Shown here one piece after another: positions 1 through 8,580 of a DNA stretch of 64,000 nt (positions are counted from its first letter, which is position 1; each line of letters begins with the position of its first letter). The position numbers were made by a program, and so were the translations under genes. The DNA lies in assembly GCF_001547525.1 (NCBI RefSeq), contig NZ_LNJP01000003.1:930001-994000 (forward strand). Direction: 5' to 3'. The stretch comes from Burkholderia anthina (GTDB taxonomy: Bacteria > Pseudomonadota > Gammaproteobacteria > Burkholderiales > Burkholderiaceae). The notes beneath the pieces are model-generated. The model did no database searches. It was not told where the DNA came from and worked only from the letters and a program-made list of their open reading frames with translations.

Positions 1-919
1 ACGTCGTCAGCGACGTATAGCGGCCGCTGCGGCTCGCGTACGCATGCGCGCCGGCCTCGACCGCGCGCCAGTCGTTGCCGGTCGCGACCACCACCGGATC
101 GATGCCGTTCATGATGCCCTTGTTGTGGGTCGCCGCGCGGTACGGATCGGTCGCCGCGAACACGTATGCGTCGATCACGCGGTCGATCACGTCCTCGCCG
201 GCGTAATCGTCGGTCGCGAGCGTCGCCGCCGAGTACCGTACCTCCGCGCGCGCCAACCGCAAATCGGCGAGGTTGGACAGTATCCGCAACCGTACCTGGC
301 CGCCGGTGATCGCCTCGATGCGGGTCGCGACGGTTTCGGCCATCGTGTTGACCGTGTTCGCGCCCATCGCGTCGCGCACGTCGACGATCAGGTGCGCGAC
401 GATCATCGCGCCGCGCGGCGTGTCGGGGAACACATGAACCTCGATGTCGCGGCAGCCGCCGCCGAGGCCCACGAGCACCTTGTCGCGACTGTTCGCGAGG
501 GCGATCAGTTCGGCCGCGTGCCGCAGGATCGCGAGCCGCGCGCCGTACGGATCACCGACGCCGATCACCTGCACCTGCGCACGCATCAGCGGGCCGCTGC
601 TCGACGTGCGAAAGCCGCCGGCCGCGCGGGAGAGCTTCGCCATATACGATGCGGCCGCGACGATCGACGGCTCCTCGACGGCCATCGGCACGATCACGTC
701 GCGATCGTTGATCCGGAAGTAGCCGGCCACCGCCATCGGCAGTTCGAACGTGCCGATCACGTTCTCGATCATCCCGTTCGCGGTCTCGAGCGGCAGCGCG
801 CCCGGTTTCGCGAGCAGCGCGTGCTCGGCGTCGTCGAGCCCGACGGTGCGGGACAGGTGGGACAGGCGTTGCTCGGGCGTGAGCGAGCGGAAGTTCGGCA
901 AGGCGGAATCGATCGGCAT
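1..919 (-). CDS. mvaA: Class II (degradative) hydroxymethylglutaryl-CoA reductase, 3' end cut by window edge
   Basis: Interconverts mevalonate and HMG-CoA with a nicotinamide cofactor; in bacteria with this class it usually serves mevalonate breakdown. About 306 residues are visible and the gene runs off the left edge. The residue numbering matches the Pseudomonas mevalonii enzyme: ENVIG at 52-56, the catalytic Glu83 in VEEPSIV, Asp183 in DAMGANTVN, Lys267 in THNKGIMNG and Asp283 in GND are all present. The C-terminal catalytic His lies beyond the edge. ATG at 919 begins MPIDSALPNF, and no earlier in-frame start fits better. The gene is divergent from a MocR-type regulator, with a shared promoter containing a palindrome. 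Family assignment is firm; the physiological direction is inferred. Confidence 0.92.
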   Translation of the reverse strand, partial: MPIDSALPNFRSLTPEQRLSHLSRTVGLDDAEHALLAKPGALPLETANGMIENVIGTFELPMAVAGYFRINDRDVIVPMAVEEPSIVAAASYMAKLSRAAGGFRTSSSGPLMRAQVQVIGVGDPYGARLAILRHAAELIALANSRDKVLVGLGGGCRDIEVHVFPDTPRGAMIVAHLIVDVRDAMGANTVNTMAETVATRIEAITGGQVRLRILSNLADLRLARAEVRYSAATLATDDYAGEDVIDRVIDAYVFAATDPYRAATHNKGIMNGIDPVVVATGNDWRAVEAGAHAYASRSGRYTSLTT

Positions 920-999
920 GATGGGTCGGCTGTTTCGGGGTGGCGGTGTTGCCCGTCGGCGCTTGCGGCAGGCAGCGGATAGCCGAATAATAGTCACGC

Positions 1000-1052
1000 T
1001 GTACCCATTGAAAAGGTACAGACGGCGCAGACAGTCATCCAGCCGTACCCAT
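1000..1052. promoter_or_regulatory. Operator-like repeats in the mvaA/MocR divergent promoter
   Basis: TGTACC-N9-GGTACA is a perfect inverted repeat at 1000-1020. GTACCCAT occurs twice in direct orientation, at 1001-1008 and 1045-1052. On the minus strand a TATTAT -10-like hexamer lies at 987-992, so the palindrome overlaps the likely mvaA promoter. MocR regulators are known to bind direct or inverted repeats of this kind. The second copy overlaps the ATG at 1051, which argues that the regulator starts further in. Confidence 0.55.
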
Positions 1053-1083
1053 GACAGTGGGCCGGCCCCGACGGAACATTCCG

Positions 1084-2469
1084 ATGAAACAGCGTGCGAA
1101 AGCCAGCCTGTCTGGCGCAATGGCGGACAATCTGGCCAGACAGATAGAAGAAGGGGTGTTGCCGGCCGGTGCGAAACTGCCGTCGATCAGGGAATACGCC
1201 GAGGCGTCCGGCTGCTCGAAGAACACCGTGATCAGCGCGTTCGAGATGCTCGCGGCCGACGGCCTGATCGAGCCGCGCCGCGGCTCGGGCTTCTTCGTCA
1301 CGCGGCGCGCGGCCGCCGTGCCCGACATCGACGAGCCGAACTCGCTCGACCGCGCGATGGACATCGTGTGGCTGATGCGCGAGCAACTGCACGTGAAGCC
1401 CGACGTGCTCAATCTCGGCGAAGGCTTCCCGCCGATCGAGTGGCTCGAGGAAACGCGGCTGAACCAGTACCAGCAGCGCATCATGCGCACGAGCGCCGCG
1501 TCGCTGTTCCGCTACGGCAGCCGCTTCGGCTATCTGCCGCTGCGCCAGTCGCTGCAGCAGAAGCTCGCCGGCTACGAGATCGAGGCGCCGCCCGCGCAGA
1601 TCGTGCTCACGCACGGCGCGAACCAGGCGATGGATCTCGTGCTGCGCTACTTCGTGCGTCCCGGCGACACCGTGCTCGTCGACGATCCCGGCTACTACCC
1701 GCTGTTCGGCAAGCTCAAGCTGAGCGGTGCGAACATCGTCGGCGTGCCGCGCGAGATCGACGGCCCCGACGTCGCGAAACTGGCCGAGCATGTCGCCGCG
1801 TACCGGCCGAAGCTGTTCTTCACGCAATCGGTCGGCCACAACCCGACCGCGACCGATACGAGCGCGGCCAAGGCACACCGCATTCTGCAGCTCGCCGACG
1901 CGCACGATCTGATCATCGTCGAGGACGATGCGCTCGCCGACCTGCGGCCGCGCTCGCTCACGCGCATCGCGACGCTCGACCAGCTGCGCCGCACCATCTA
2001 TATCGGCAGCTTTTCGAAATCGGTGTCGGCGGCGCTGCGTGTCGGGTTTCTCGCGTGCAATGCGGCGCTTGCCAGCGATCTCGCCGACGTGAAGATGCTG
2101 ACGCACGTCAGCAGCTCGGAATACTGCGAACGCACGCTCGACGCGATCGTCAGCGATGGCCATTTCCTCCGGCATACGAATCATCTTCAGGAGAAGTTGC
2201 GGCGTGCGACCGGCACCGCGCTCGCAGCGCTCGGCCGCCTCGGCGCGGAGGTCTATCGTCCCTGTGACCAGAGCCTGTATCTGTGGGCCGCGCTGCCCGG
2301 CTGGCCCGATTCGATGCAGCTCGCGCAGGCAATGCTCAAGCGTGGCGTGATTCTCGCGCCCGGTGCGGTGTTTTCGCCGCAGGCCGATCGTCCGTCGAAG
2401 TATTGCCGCTTCAACGTCGCGTATCTCGCGGACAAGCGGTTTGCGCAGGCCTTGCAGGCAGTTACCTGA
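1084..2469 (+). CDS. MocR/GntR-type regulator with fused fold-type I aminotransferase domain
   Basis: Predicted 461 residues. A winged-helix GntR domain fills roughly residues 1-70 (PSIREYAEASGCSKNTV is the recognition-helix region), followed by a class I/II aminotransferase fold to the C terminus. The PLP-binding lysine is visible in GSFSKSVSAALRVG, and NPTAT marks the substrate-side Asn-Pro. Such proteins are PLP-sensing transcription factors rather than active transaminases. I chose the ATG at 1084 (MKQRAKASLSG; GGAA upstream) because the ATG at 1051 lies inside an operator-like repeat. Divergence from mvaA suggests it controls mevalonate use, which is inference. Confidence 0.85.
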   Translation: MKQRAKASLSGAMADNLARQIEEGVLPAGAKLPSIREYAEASGCSKNTVISAFEMLAADGLIEPRRGSGFFVTRRAAAVPDIDEPNSLDRAMDIVWLMREQLHVKPDVLNLGEGFPPIEWLEETRLNQYQQRIMRTSAASLFRYGSRFGYLPLRQSLQQKLAGYEIEAPPAQIVLTHGANQAMDLVLRYFVRPGDTVLVDDPGYYPLFGKLKLSGANIVGVPREIDGPDVAKLAEHVAAYRPKLFFTQSVGHNPTATDTSAAKAHRILQLADAHDLIIVEDDALADLRPRSLTRIATLDQLRRTIYIGSFSKSVSAALRVGFLACNAALASDLADVKMLTHVSSSEYCERTLDAIVSDGHFLRHTNHLQEKLRRATGTALAALGRLGAEVYRPCDQSLYLWAALPGWPDSMQLAQAMLKRGVILAPGAVFSPQADRPSKYCRFNVAYLADKRFAQALQAVT

Positions 2470-2522
2470 AAACGAACACGGGCCGCGCCACCGCCTGGCC
2501 CGCATTCGTCGTGTCACTCTGG

Positions 2523-3800
2523 TTACACGCGCCGCAACGGCCGGAACCCGGCACGCACTTCACGCGCAAACAGTTCCGGCTCCTCCCATGCGGCGAAGTG
2601 CCCGCCCTTGTCGACTTCGTTGAAGTAGATCAGGTTGTGATAGCTGCGCTCCGCCCAACTGCGCGGCGCCTGGTAGATCTCGCCCGGAAACACCGTGATC
2701 GCGGCCGGCAGCGAGATATCCACCGCGTTGAAGTTGTTCGAGTGATCCTCCCAGTAGATCTGCGCGGCGGACGTCGCGGTGTTCGTCAGCCAGTACAGCG
2801 AAATGTCGTCGAGAATCTCGTCGCGCGGAATCGAGCGTTCGGGCACGCCGCCGCTGTACGTCCACTGCGAGATCTTGTCGTACATCCACGCGGCCTGTCC
2901 GGACGGCGAATCGGCCAGCGCATAGCCCACCGTCTGCGGCCGCGTGACCATCATCGCCGAGTAGCCGCAGTTGTCGCGGTAGAACGTCGCGAGCTTCTCG
3001 TACGCGGCCTTCTCCTTCGGCGACAGCGAAGCCGGCGCCGGCGCATCGACCTGGAGCAGCGTCGCGATGTCCGGCGGCACCGTCGCCGGCATGTTCACGT
3101 GAATCCCGACGAGGCCCTGCACGCGCTGCATCGCCATCCGGTGCGAAATCACCGAGCCGCAGTCGCCGCCCTGCGACACGAAGCGCGTATAGCCGAGCCG
3201 CGCCATCAGCTCGCCCCACGCGCGCGCGATGTGATCGGAACCCCAGCCGGTCTTCGTCGGACGGCCCGAGAAGCCGAAACCCGGCAACGACGGCACGACG
3301 ACGTGAAACGCGTCGTCCGCGCTCGCGCCGTGCGCGGTCGGGTCGGTCAGCGGGCCGATCGCCTTCAGCAGCTCGAAGACCGAGCCGGGCCAGCCGTGCG
3401 TCATGATCATCGGCATCGCGTTCTCGTGCCGCGAGCGCACGTGGATGAAATGAATGTCGAGCCCGTCGATTTCCGTGATGAACATCGGGAAACCGTTCAG
3501 GCGCGCCTCGCCCTTGCGCCAGTCGTAGTCGGTGCCCCAGTAGCGCAGCAGCGCCTGCATGCGCGCGAGCCGCACGCCTTGCGATTCGTCGGCGACGGTT
3601 TCGCGGCCCGGCCAGCGCGTCGCGGCAATGCGGCGGCGCAGGTCAGCCACGGCTTCATCGGGAATGTGCGCGGTGAACGGGCGTATGCCGCTCGCGCCGG
3701 TCGCGGCATGCAGCGCGGTGGGCAGCATCGCCGAGACCCCGGCGGCCACGGAAGTGGCCAGCAGGTGGCGACGCATCGGGGAAAACGGTGTGGAAGACAT
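2523..3800 (-). CDS. Epoxide hydrolase family alpha/beta hydrolase with Tat-like leader
   Basis: Predicted 425 residues. The N-terminus (MSSTPFSPMRRHLLATSVAA) carries a twin-arginine followed by a hydrophobic stretch ending near an Ala-x-Ala site, so export is likely. The epoxide hydrolase N-terminal domain follows, then an alpha/beta hydrolase fold: HGWPGS oxyanion region, nucleophile Asp in GGDCGS, and C-terminal His in HFAAWEEPE. The start at 3800 has an AAAGGA ribosome site about 9 nt upstream; an in-frame extension to 3959 has low-complexity sequence and was not used. Substrate unknown. It converges on the MocR gene across 53 bp. Confidence 0.85.
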   Translation of the reverse strand: MSSTPFSPMRRHLLATSVAAGVSAMLPTALHAATGASGIRPFTAHIPDEAVADLRRRIAATRWPGRETVADESQGVRLARMQALLRYWGTDYDWRKGEARLNGFPMFITEIDGLDIHFIHVRSRHENAMPMIMTHGWPGSVFELLKAIGPLTDPTAHGASADDAFHVVVPSLPGFGFSGRPTKTGWGSDHIARAWGELMARLGYTRFVSQGGDCGSVISHRMAMQRVQGLVGIHVNMPATVPPDIATLLQVDAPAPASLSPKEKAAYEKLATFYRDNCGYSAMMVTRPQTVGYALADSPSGQAAWMYDKISQWTYSGGVPERSIPRDEILDDISLYWLTNTATSAAQIYWEDHSNNFNAVDISLPAAITVFPGEIYQAPRSWAERSYHNLIYFNEVDKGGHFAAWEEPELFAREVRAGFRPLRRV

Positions 3801-4004
3801 CGTTCGGCATCCTTTCGTGAAGTGGAAAGTGAAGATGCCGCGCGCGGGATCGCGCCCAGGCTTTCGATCCGGCGCGCCCTCGTCACGCGGCGTCGCCCAT
3901 TTGAAAGGTCTGATGTATCCGGGATTTGTCTGATTTGTACGCGTTTGTAGCGGCTGCACCGCGAGCGGGCGGCCCGCGCCGCCGCTCGCTCGCCGCTGCG
4001 GCGC

Positions 4005-4709
4005 TCAGAGCGCCTTGACGATCGCGCCGTCGACGCGAATGTTCTGGCCGGTGATGTAGCCCGCGCCGTCCGACAGCAGGAACGCGACCGTCTTCGCGAT
4101 CTCGCCGGTCTTGCCGAAGCGGCCGGCCGGAATGCGCGCGACGATCTCCGGCGTTTCCGGCCAGCTGTCGATGAAGCCCGGCAGCACCGCGTTCATCCGG
4201 ATGTTCTCGGCCGCATAGCGTTCCGCGTACAGGCGCGTCCATGCGCTCAGCGCCGCGCGCAGCGCCGACGACACCGGCATCGGTTGCTCGGGCGCGTCCG
4301 CCGCGAAGCTCGAGATGTTCACCACCGCGCCGCCGCCCTGCTTCTGGAAGATCGGCGTCACGCGGCGCATCACGCGCACCACGTTCAGCAGGATCAGGTC
4401 GAGCCCCGCGTGCCAGTTGTCGTCGGTGATCGCCAGCAGCTCGCCCTTCGGCGGATGGCCGGTATTGTTCACGACCGCGTCGATCCGCCCGTAGCGGGCG
4501 ACCGTTTCCTGCACGAGCGTGTCGATATCGGCTTCGTCCGTCACCGAGCCCTTGATGCCGAACCCACCCAGTTCCTCGCCGAGCGCCACCGCGCTGCCCG
4601 ACGGCGACATCAGCGCGACGCGATAGCCCGTCGCCGCCAGTTCGCGCGCGATCGCCGCGCCCATGCCCTTGCCCGCCGCCGTGATCAACGCCACTTTTTC
4701 TACAGTCAC
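4005..4709 (-). CDS. SDR-family protein lacking the catalytic Tyr-Lys pair
   Basis: Predicted 234 residues, normal length for a classical short-chain dehydrogenase. The Rossmann motif TAAGKGMG (10-17) and NNTG (81-84) are intact and the catalytic Ser is present in NISS (131-134). At the YxxxK position the sequence reads S147-S-A-L-R151, so Tyr is Ser and Lys is Arg; this was confirmed from the codons (TCG and CGC). The usual proton relay is therefore missing and the protein may bind a dinucleotide without classical activity. The GTG at 4709 has GAGGAG 7 nt upstream. Divergent from a LysR regulator that probably controls it. Confidence 0.85.
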   Translation of the reverse strand: MTVEKVALITAAGKGMGAAIARELAATGYRVALMSPSGSAVALGEELGGFGIKGSVTDEADIDTLVQETVARYGRIDAVVNNTGHPPKGELLAITDDNWHAGLDLILLNVVRVMRRVTPIFQKQGGGAVVNISSFAADAPEQPMPVSSALRAALSAWTRLYAERYAAENIRMNAVLPGFIDSWPETPEIVARIPAGRFGKTGEIAKTVAFLLSDGAGYITGQNIRVDGAIVKAL

Positions 4710-4838
4710 GCTATGCTCCTCGTTCCGATTCCGCCGCCGCGCAGCCGCCACTCGGCGCGCCATGGTGGTAATGTAGGCGCATCGATTCCGGCTGTCGAAC
4801 CAGTATTTCTGCCGCCAGCCGATAGTTTTTCTACAGTC
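4695..4838. promoter_or_regulatory. Identical 13-bp direct repeats at both ends of the SDR/LysR intergenic region
   Basis: TTTTTCTACAGTC occurs exactly at 4695-4707 (over the SDR start codon) and at 4826-4838 (just before the LysR ATG). A 13-bp exact repeat placed at the two gene starts is unlikely by chance in GC-rich DNA and suggests a regulator site on each promoter, with looping or autoregulation possible. Confidence 0.45.
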
Positions 4839-4843
4839 TGACG

Positions 4844-5734
4844 ATGCCGCCACGCCCTTCCCGCCTGCCGCCGCTGAATGCGCTTCGCGCGTTCGAAGTC
4901 TCCGCGCGGCACCTCAATTTCCGCGCCGCCGCCGACGAGATCGGCGTCACGCAGGGCGCCGTCGCGCAGCAGGTGCGCCACCTCGAGGACGTGCTCGGCC
5001 TGAAGCTGTTCGAGCGCCTGCCGCGCGGCCTCGCGCTCACGCACGACGGCGCCACTTATTTTTCCGACGTGCAGCGTGCGCTGCATGCGATCGCCGACGC
5101 CACCGACAAGCTCGTGAAACGGCGCGCCGCGCTGACGATCAGCACGACGCCGTCGTTCGCGTCGAAGTGGCTGATCCCGCGGCTCGCGCAGTTCACCGAC
5201 GCGCATCCCGATTACGACGTGCGCGTGATCGCCGACCCGCAGATCGCGACGTTCCGCCACGACGGCGTCGATCTCGCGATTCGCTACGGCAAGCCGCCGT
5301 TCGGCAAGCATCTCGTCACCCATGCGCTGTTCCCGCTCGACGTGTGCGCGGTGTGCAGCCCTTCGCTGCTGACCGCGCCGGCTTCGCCGCGCGCGCTTGC
5401 CGGCCAGGTGCTGCTGCACGACGCGCATGACCTGTGGCCCGAGTTCCTCGCGGCGATGCCCGAACCGGTCGACGTCGATCCGCACAAGGGGCTGCGCTTC
5501 AACCAGACGTCGCTCGCGATCGATGCGGCCGTCGCCGGCCAGGGCATCGCGCTCGCGACCGAGCCGCTCGTCGAGCGCGACATCGCCGCCGGACGGCTGT
5601 GCAAGCCGTTCGACTTCGCGTTTCCGCTGTCGATGGGGTTCTATCTCGTGTATCCGGCCGAGCGCCGCGACGACGGTGCGATCGCGGTGATGCGCGAGTG
5701 GATGATTCAAGCCGCGTCGGACGGGCGGCCTTGA
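4844..5734 (+). CDS. LysR-family transcriptional regulator (GcvA-like)
   Basis: Predicted 296 residues. The winged helix-turn-helix is at about residues 10-65 (LNALRAFEVSARHLNFRAAA, then GVTQGAVAQQVRHLE), followed by a periplasmic-binding-like effector domain from about residue 95. The N-terminal wording is typical of the GcvA subgroup. It is transcribed away from the SDR gene and probably regulates it and itself. The effector cannot be read from sequence. No strong Shine-Dalgarno is visible before the ATG. Confidence 0.85.
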   Translation: MPPRPSRLPPLNALRAFEVSARHLNFRAAADEIGVTQGAVAQQVRHLEDVLGLKLFERLPRGLALTHDGATYFSDVQRALHAIADATDKLVKRRAALTISTTPSFASKWLIPRLAQFTDAHPDYDVRVIADPQIATFRHDGVDLAIRYGKPPFGKHLVTHALFPLDVCAVCSPSLLTAPASPRALAGQVLLHDAHDLWPEFLAAMPEPVDVDPHKGLRFNQTSLAIDAAVAGQGIALATEPLVERDIAAGRLCKPFDFAFPLSMGFYLVYPAERRDDGAIAVMREWMIQAASDGRP

Positions 5735-5759
5735 GCGGCTCGCGCGCGCTCGGCCCGCT

Positions 5760-6347
5760 TCAGGGCGCGATCCAGCGGGCTTCGTAGCGGTTTTCGTTCA
5801 GGTCGAATACCGCTCGGCGATGGCCGGCGCGCGCGAGTTCGAGCCAGTCGATGCGTGTGACCGTCATGTGGATCAGGCAGAAGTTTTCGTAGCCGTCGCC
5901 GGTTGGTGCGGTGCCGTCGACATGTGCGGCTTCCGGAGACGCAACCGGCATGCCGGGCGGCAACGGTGCTCGATACAGCAGCAGCGTATGCGGGCGGCTC
6001 GCCTCCCAGATCCCGCGCCGTTGCGTTTCGTCGTCGCAGACCGATGCAATTCCTTCCGCGCGAATCTGCACGAGCGCGTCGAGATCATTCGCGGCGATCG
6101 AGATACGCGGATCGCGACGCAACTCCGCGACCTTCTCCGAGCGCGCATCGGTATGAAACGACAGCACGCGCTCGACGCGGTTCACCTGACGCAACACGAT
6201 CGTCCGGACCTTCGGTGCGCCATCGAGACCGAGCGTCGCCGCCTGCAACATCGTGAACGGCGAGCGCTGAACGCTGACGCCGGATTCGAGGCAGGACCAG
6301 ATGCGGTCGTACGTTTGCGCGAGCGATTCGGGGGTCGAGTCGGACAT
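5760..6347 (-). CDS. Pyridoxamine 5'-phosphate oxidase-like flavin-binding protein
   Basis: Predicted 195 residues with a split-barrel FMN-binding fold typical of PNPOx-like proteins: the RTIVLRQV strand after a substrate loop (APKVRTIVLRQ), FHTDARSEKV at the phosphate-binding region, and the C-terminal RWIAP end. The group includes true oxidases and many uncharacterised flavin or heme proteins, so catalytic identity is open. I used the ATG at 6347; a TTG at 6383 is an alternative. It converges on the LysR gene and lies 96 bp downstream of a small peptide gene on the same strand. Confidence 0.75.
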   Translation of the reverse strand: MSDSTPESLAQTYDRIWSCLESGVSVQRSPFTMLQAATLGLDGAPKVRTIVLRQVNRVERVLSFHTDARSEKVAELRRDPRISIAANDLDALVQIRAEGIASVCDDETQRRGIWEASRPHTLLLYRAPLPPGMPVASPEAAHVDGTAPTGDGYENFCLIHMTVTRIDWLELARAGHRRAVFDLNENRYEARWIAP

Positions 6348-6443
6348 GGGGCGGCGGCGATCGTCGGTGTTTCGATCGCGCAAGCTTAACCGTTCGTTTC
6401 GCCGACGGCTCGCAGGTGATGCGAACCGCCGCCCTCGTGCCTG

Positions 6444-6635
6444 TCAGTTGTAGCCGAGCACGACCGGCGCCGCATCGCCGGCATCGGTTGCCGGCTCCGC
6501 GCCGAAGCGGCCGAGCACGTCGGCCACATACTGCGGCCCGACGCTGATCTGCGACGAGCGATGCTTTGCTGGCCGCTTATCGCCTGCGCCCGACGCTGCG
6601 CCGGTCGAGGCCGTTTCGTTGACGGTGATATTCAC
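6444..6635 (-). CDS. Small 63-residue protein co-transcribed with an aminotransferase
   Basis: Begins MNITVNETAS and ends APVVLGYN. The GTG start at 6635 has GAGGAG 8 nt upstream and the ribosome site overlaps the TGA stop of the upstream aminotransferase gene, giving a 12-nt gap and likely translational coupling. The N-terminus is hydrophilic and Ser/Ala/Gly-rich; there is no signal peptide, membrane segment or cysteine. I do not recognise the family. A precursor peptide is possible, but no modifying enzyme of a known peptide class lies nearby. Confidence 0.6.
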   Translation of the reverse strand: MNITVNETASTGAASGAGDKRPAKHRSSQISVGPQYVADVLGRFGAEPATDAGDAAPVVLGYN

Positions 6636-6647
6636 GCTGATGTCTCC

Positions 6648-7847
6648 TCACGCGGCCCGCGCCGCACCATACGCGCGCACGAGGCGCGCGACGCCTTCCC
6701 GGATCGCATCGACGTCCGGCGCGGCGAACGACAGGCGCAGCGACGCCGCGTCGACGTTGTCCGCGAAGAACGCCTTGCCGGGGACGAACACGATCTTGTG
6801 CGCGATCGCCTGTTGCAGCAGCACGTCCGACGACACCGCCCTGATTCGCGCCCACACGAACATCCCGCCTTCGGGACGATGGAACTCGATCGCAGCGCCG
6901 AACCCGTCGCGCAGCGCGTCGCACATCGCGTCGCATTTGATCCGGTACGCGGCCGTGATGCGCGGCAGATGGCGTTCGAGCGCGCCGTCCGCCAAATATT
7001 CGGCGGCGGTGGCCTGCGTCCACGGTGCGCTGCACAGATCGACCGTCTGCTTCGCGATCACGCAGCGCCGCGCGATCTCGGCCGGCGCGATCGTCCAGCC
7101 CACGCGCAGCCCCGGCGCGACGATTTTCGACAGGCTCGCGAAATGCACGAGCCAGTCGCGTGCGCCGTCCACTTCGTTCGCGAGCGCGAGCATCGACGGC
7201 ACCGGTTCGCCCGCGAAGCGCAGGTCGCCGTACGGGTCGTCCTCGACGATCAGGAAACGGTATTGCACCGCGAGACGCAGCAGCTTCAGCCGGCGTTCGC
7301 GCGTGAGCGTCGCGCCCGTCGGGTTCGCGAAGGTGGGGACCGTGTAGAGCAGCTTCGGCTGCGCGATCGCGCCGGACGCGAGTTGTGCCGCGAGACGATC
7401 GACGTCGAGGCCTTCGCCGTCGACGGGAATCGTCACGATGCGCGCCTGTTGCAAACGCATGGCTTGAAGCGTGGCCGGGTACGCCGGTTGTTCGGTCAGC
7501 ACGACGTCGCCGGGCGACACCATCACGCGCAGCAGCAGGTCGAGGCCTTGCTGCGAACCGGTCGTGACGAGCAGTTCGGCTGGCGTGCACGCGACGCCGC
7601 GACGCGCCATCAGCGCGATCAGTTGCTGCTTCAGTTCGGCGAGGCCGTCGGTCGGGCCGTATTGCAGGCAGCGGACGGGTTGCGCGTACGCGCGTTCGGC
7701 GGCCGCGTTCAGGCCGGCGGCGTCGAACAGGTCGCTGGCCGGATAACCGCCCGCGAAGGAAATCATGCCGGGTTCGGACAGGTACTTGAACAACTCGCGG
7801 ATCGGCGAGCCGGCAGGGTTTTGGAATGAGGGCGTGAACGCGTACAT
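6648..7847 (-). CDS. PLP-dependent class I/II aminotransferase (2-aminoadipate type, no HTH)
   Basis: Predicted 399 residues. MYAFTPSFQNPAGSPIRELF at the start is the typical opening of stand-alone aminotransferases related to MocR C-terminal domains. The internal aldimine lysine is in ASLSKIVAPGLRVGW, and FANPTGATLT carries the substrate-facing Asn. The ATG at 7847 is preferred; a GTG at 7922 would add 25 residues rich in Pro/Arg. It is first in a probable transcript with the 63-residue peptide and perhaps the PNPOx-like gene. The amino donor is not readable from sequence. Confidence 0.85.
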   Translation of the reverse strand: MYAFTPSFQNPAGSPIRELFKYLSEPGMISFAGGYPASDLFDAAGLNAAAERAYAQPVRCLQYGPTDGLAELKQQLIALMARRGVACTPAELLVTTGSQQGLDLLLRVMVSPGDVVLTEQPAYPATLQAMRLQQARIVTIPVDGEGLDVDRLAAQLASGAIAQPKLLYTVPTFANPTGATLTRERRLKLLRLAVQYRFLIVEDDPYGDLRFAGEPVPSMLALANEVDGARDWLVHFASLSKIVAPGLRVGWTIAPAEIARRCVIAKQTVDLCSAPWTQATAAEYLADGALERHLPRITAAYRIKCDAMCDALRDGFGAAIEFHRPEGGMFVWARIRAVSSDVLLQQAIAHKIVFVPGKAFFADNVDAASLRLSFAAPDVDAIREGVARLVRAYGAARAA

Positions 7848-8214
7848 GTCGTCGTGAGCTGGAAGGCGCGGGCGGCCGGGATAGCCGTCGAGTGCCGGCC
7901 GCCAGGGCGCTTCTGGCGCCACGGCGGTGAATTCGAGCCACGATTGTCGATAGTCATTAAGGGCTCGGCAAACGATATCTATGCACTAGGTCTTGCGGTT
8001 TGGTCATTAAATCGCGGTGGGGTGCGTGTTGGCGGTGCGCGGATGATGCGGGGTTCCGGGGCGGTTTGCCGAACGGGTGTTTGATTCGGGTGGTTGTTTC
8101 GCCCGGGTGGTCATGATGATCGCCACGGCTTTCTTGGCTTGGGCGGTTCAGCAAGAATCGTGTCGTGGGCGGCGCCGCTTCAACGCGACGACCACCACGG
8201 CATCGAGGGCGTTC
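7848..8214. other. Gap of 367 bp without a supported gene
   Basis: Upstream region of the aminotransferase; base composition starts falling here toward the low-GC patch. No open frame with a ribosome site, no hairpin with a U-tract and no clear operator was seen. Confidence 0.5.
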
Positions 8215-8580
8215 TCAGCGAAGCCAAATCGGAATTCTCGCCGCGATCCAATCGAGCGTGGTCGGTGGCAGCGAGATCGACCTTTCACTGTCGTACTCAT
8301 CCGATGCGTCGAAATAAATCAACTTGTTCTTACGGATGATGGTCGATTCTTCCCCCGGCCGGCCGTCCCAAAAAACGAAAAATAGTCGAGTGGCGAGCGT
8401 CGAGCCGTGTGCATTGCTGACGACGAGTTTGACCTGCTCATTCTGATCCACGAAAAAACCATTGCCCGGAGCACCACTCCCGCAGATGTTGATGATGTAG
8501 GTTGTGCCGTCAACGTGCTTGACACCGCCATTCATCTTGACGTTGTAGTTGAAGCGCTGACAATCGGTACAGTCAGCCAT
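8215..8580 (-). CDS. Hypothetical protein, possibly the C-terminal half of a split membrane protein
   Basis: Predicted 121 residues starting MADCTDCQRFNYNVKMNGG; no family recognised. The beginning has a CxxC pair, and the body looks like a small beta-rich soluble domain. Just upstream in the same frame the DNA codes for FFFAFVYLVGFRGI, a hydrophobic stretch that would continue the last membrane segment of the preceding gene if a run of nine A (8614-8622) were one base shorter. It may therefore not be an independent protein. Low-GC codon use unlike the flanking core genes. Confidence 0.5.
   Translation of the reverse strand: MADCTDCQRFNYNVKMNGGVKHVDGTTYIINICGSGAPGNGFFVDQNEQVKLVVSNAHGSTLATRLFFVFWDGRPGEESTIIRKNKLIYFDASDEYDSERSISLPPTTLDWIAARIPIWLR

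Noticed and set aside
2470..2522. Shared terminator between the MocR and epoxide hydrolase genes
   Set aside because: Only a 6-bp stem with a 12-nt loop (CGGGCC/GGCCCG) and no U-tract; too weak to call.
2283..3950. Long plus-strand open frame opposite the epoxide hydrolase
   Set aside because: Arg/His-rich shadow; it also overlaps the end of the MocR gene in another frame.
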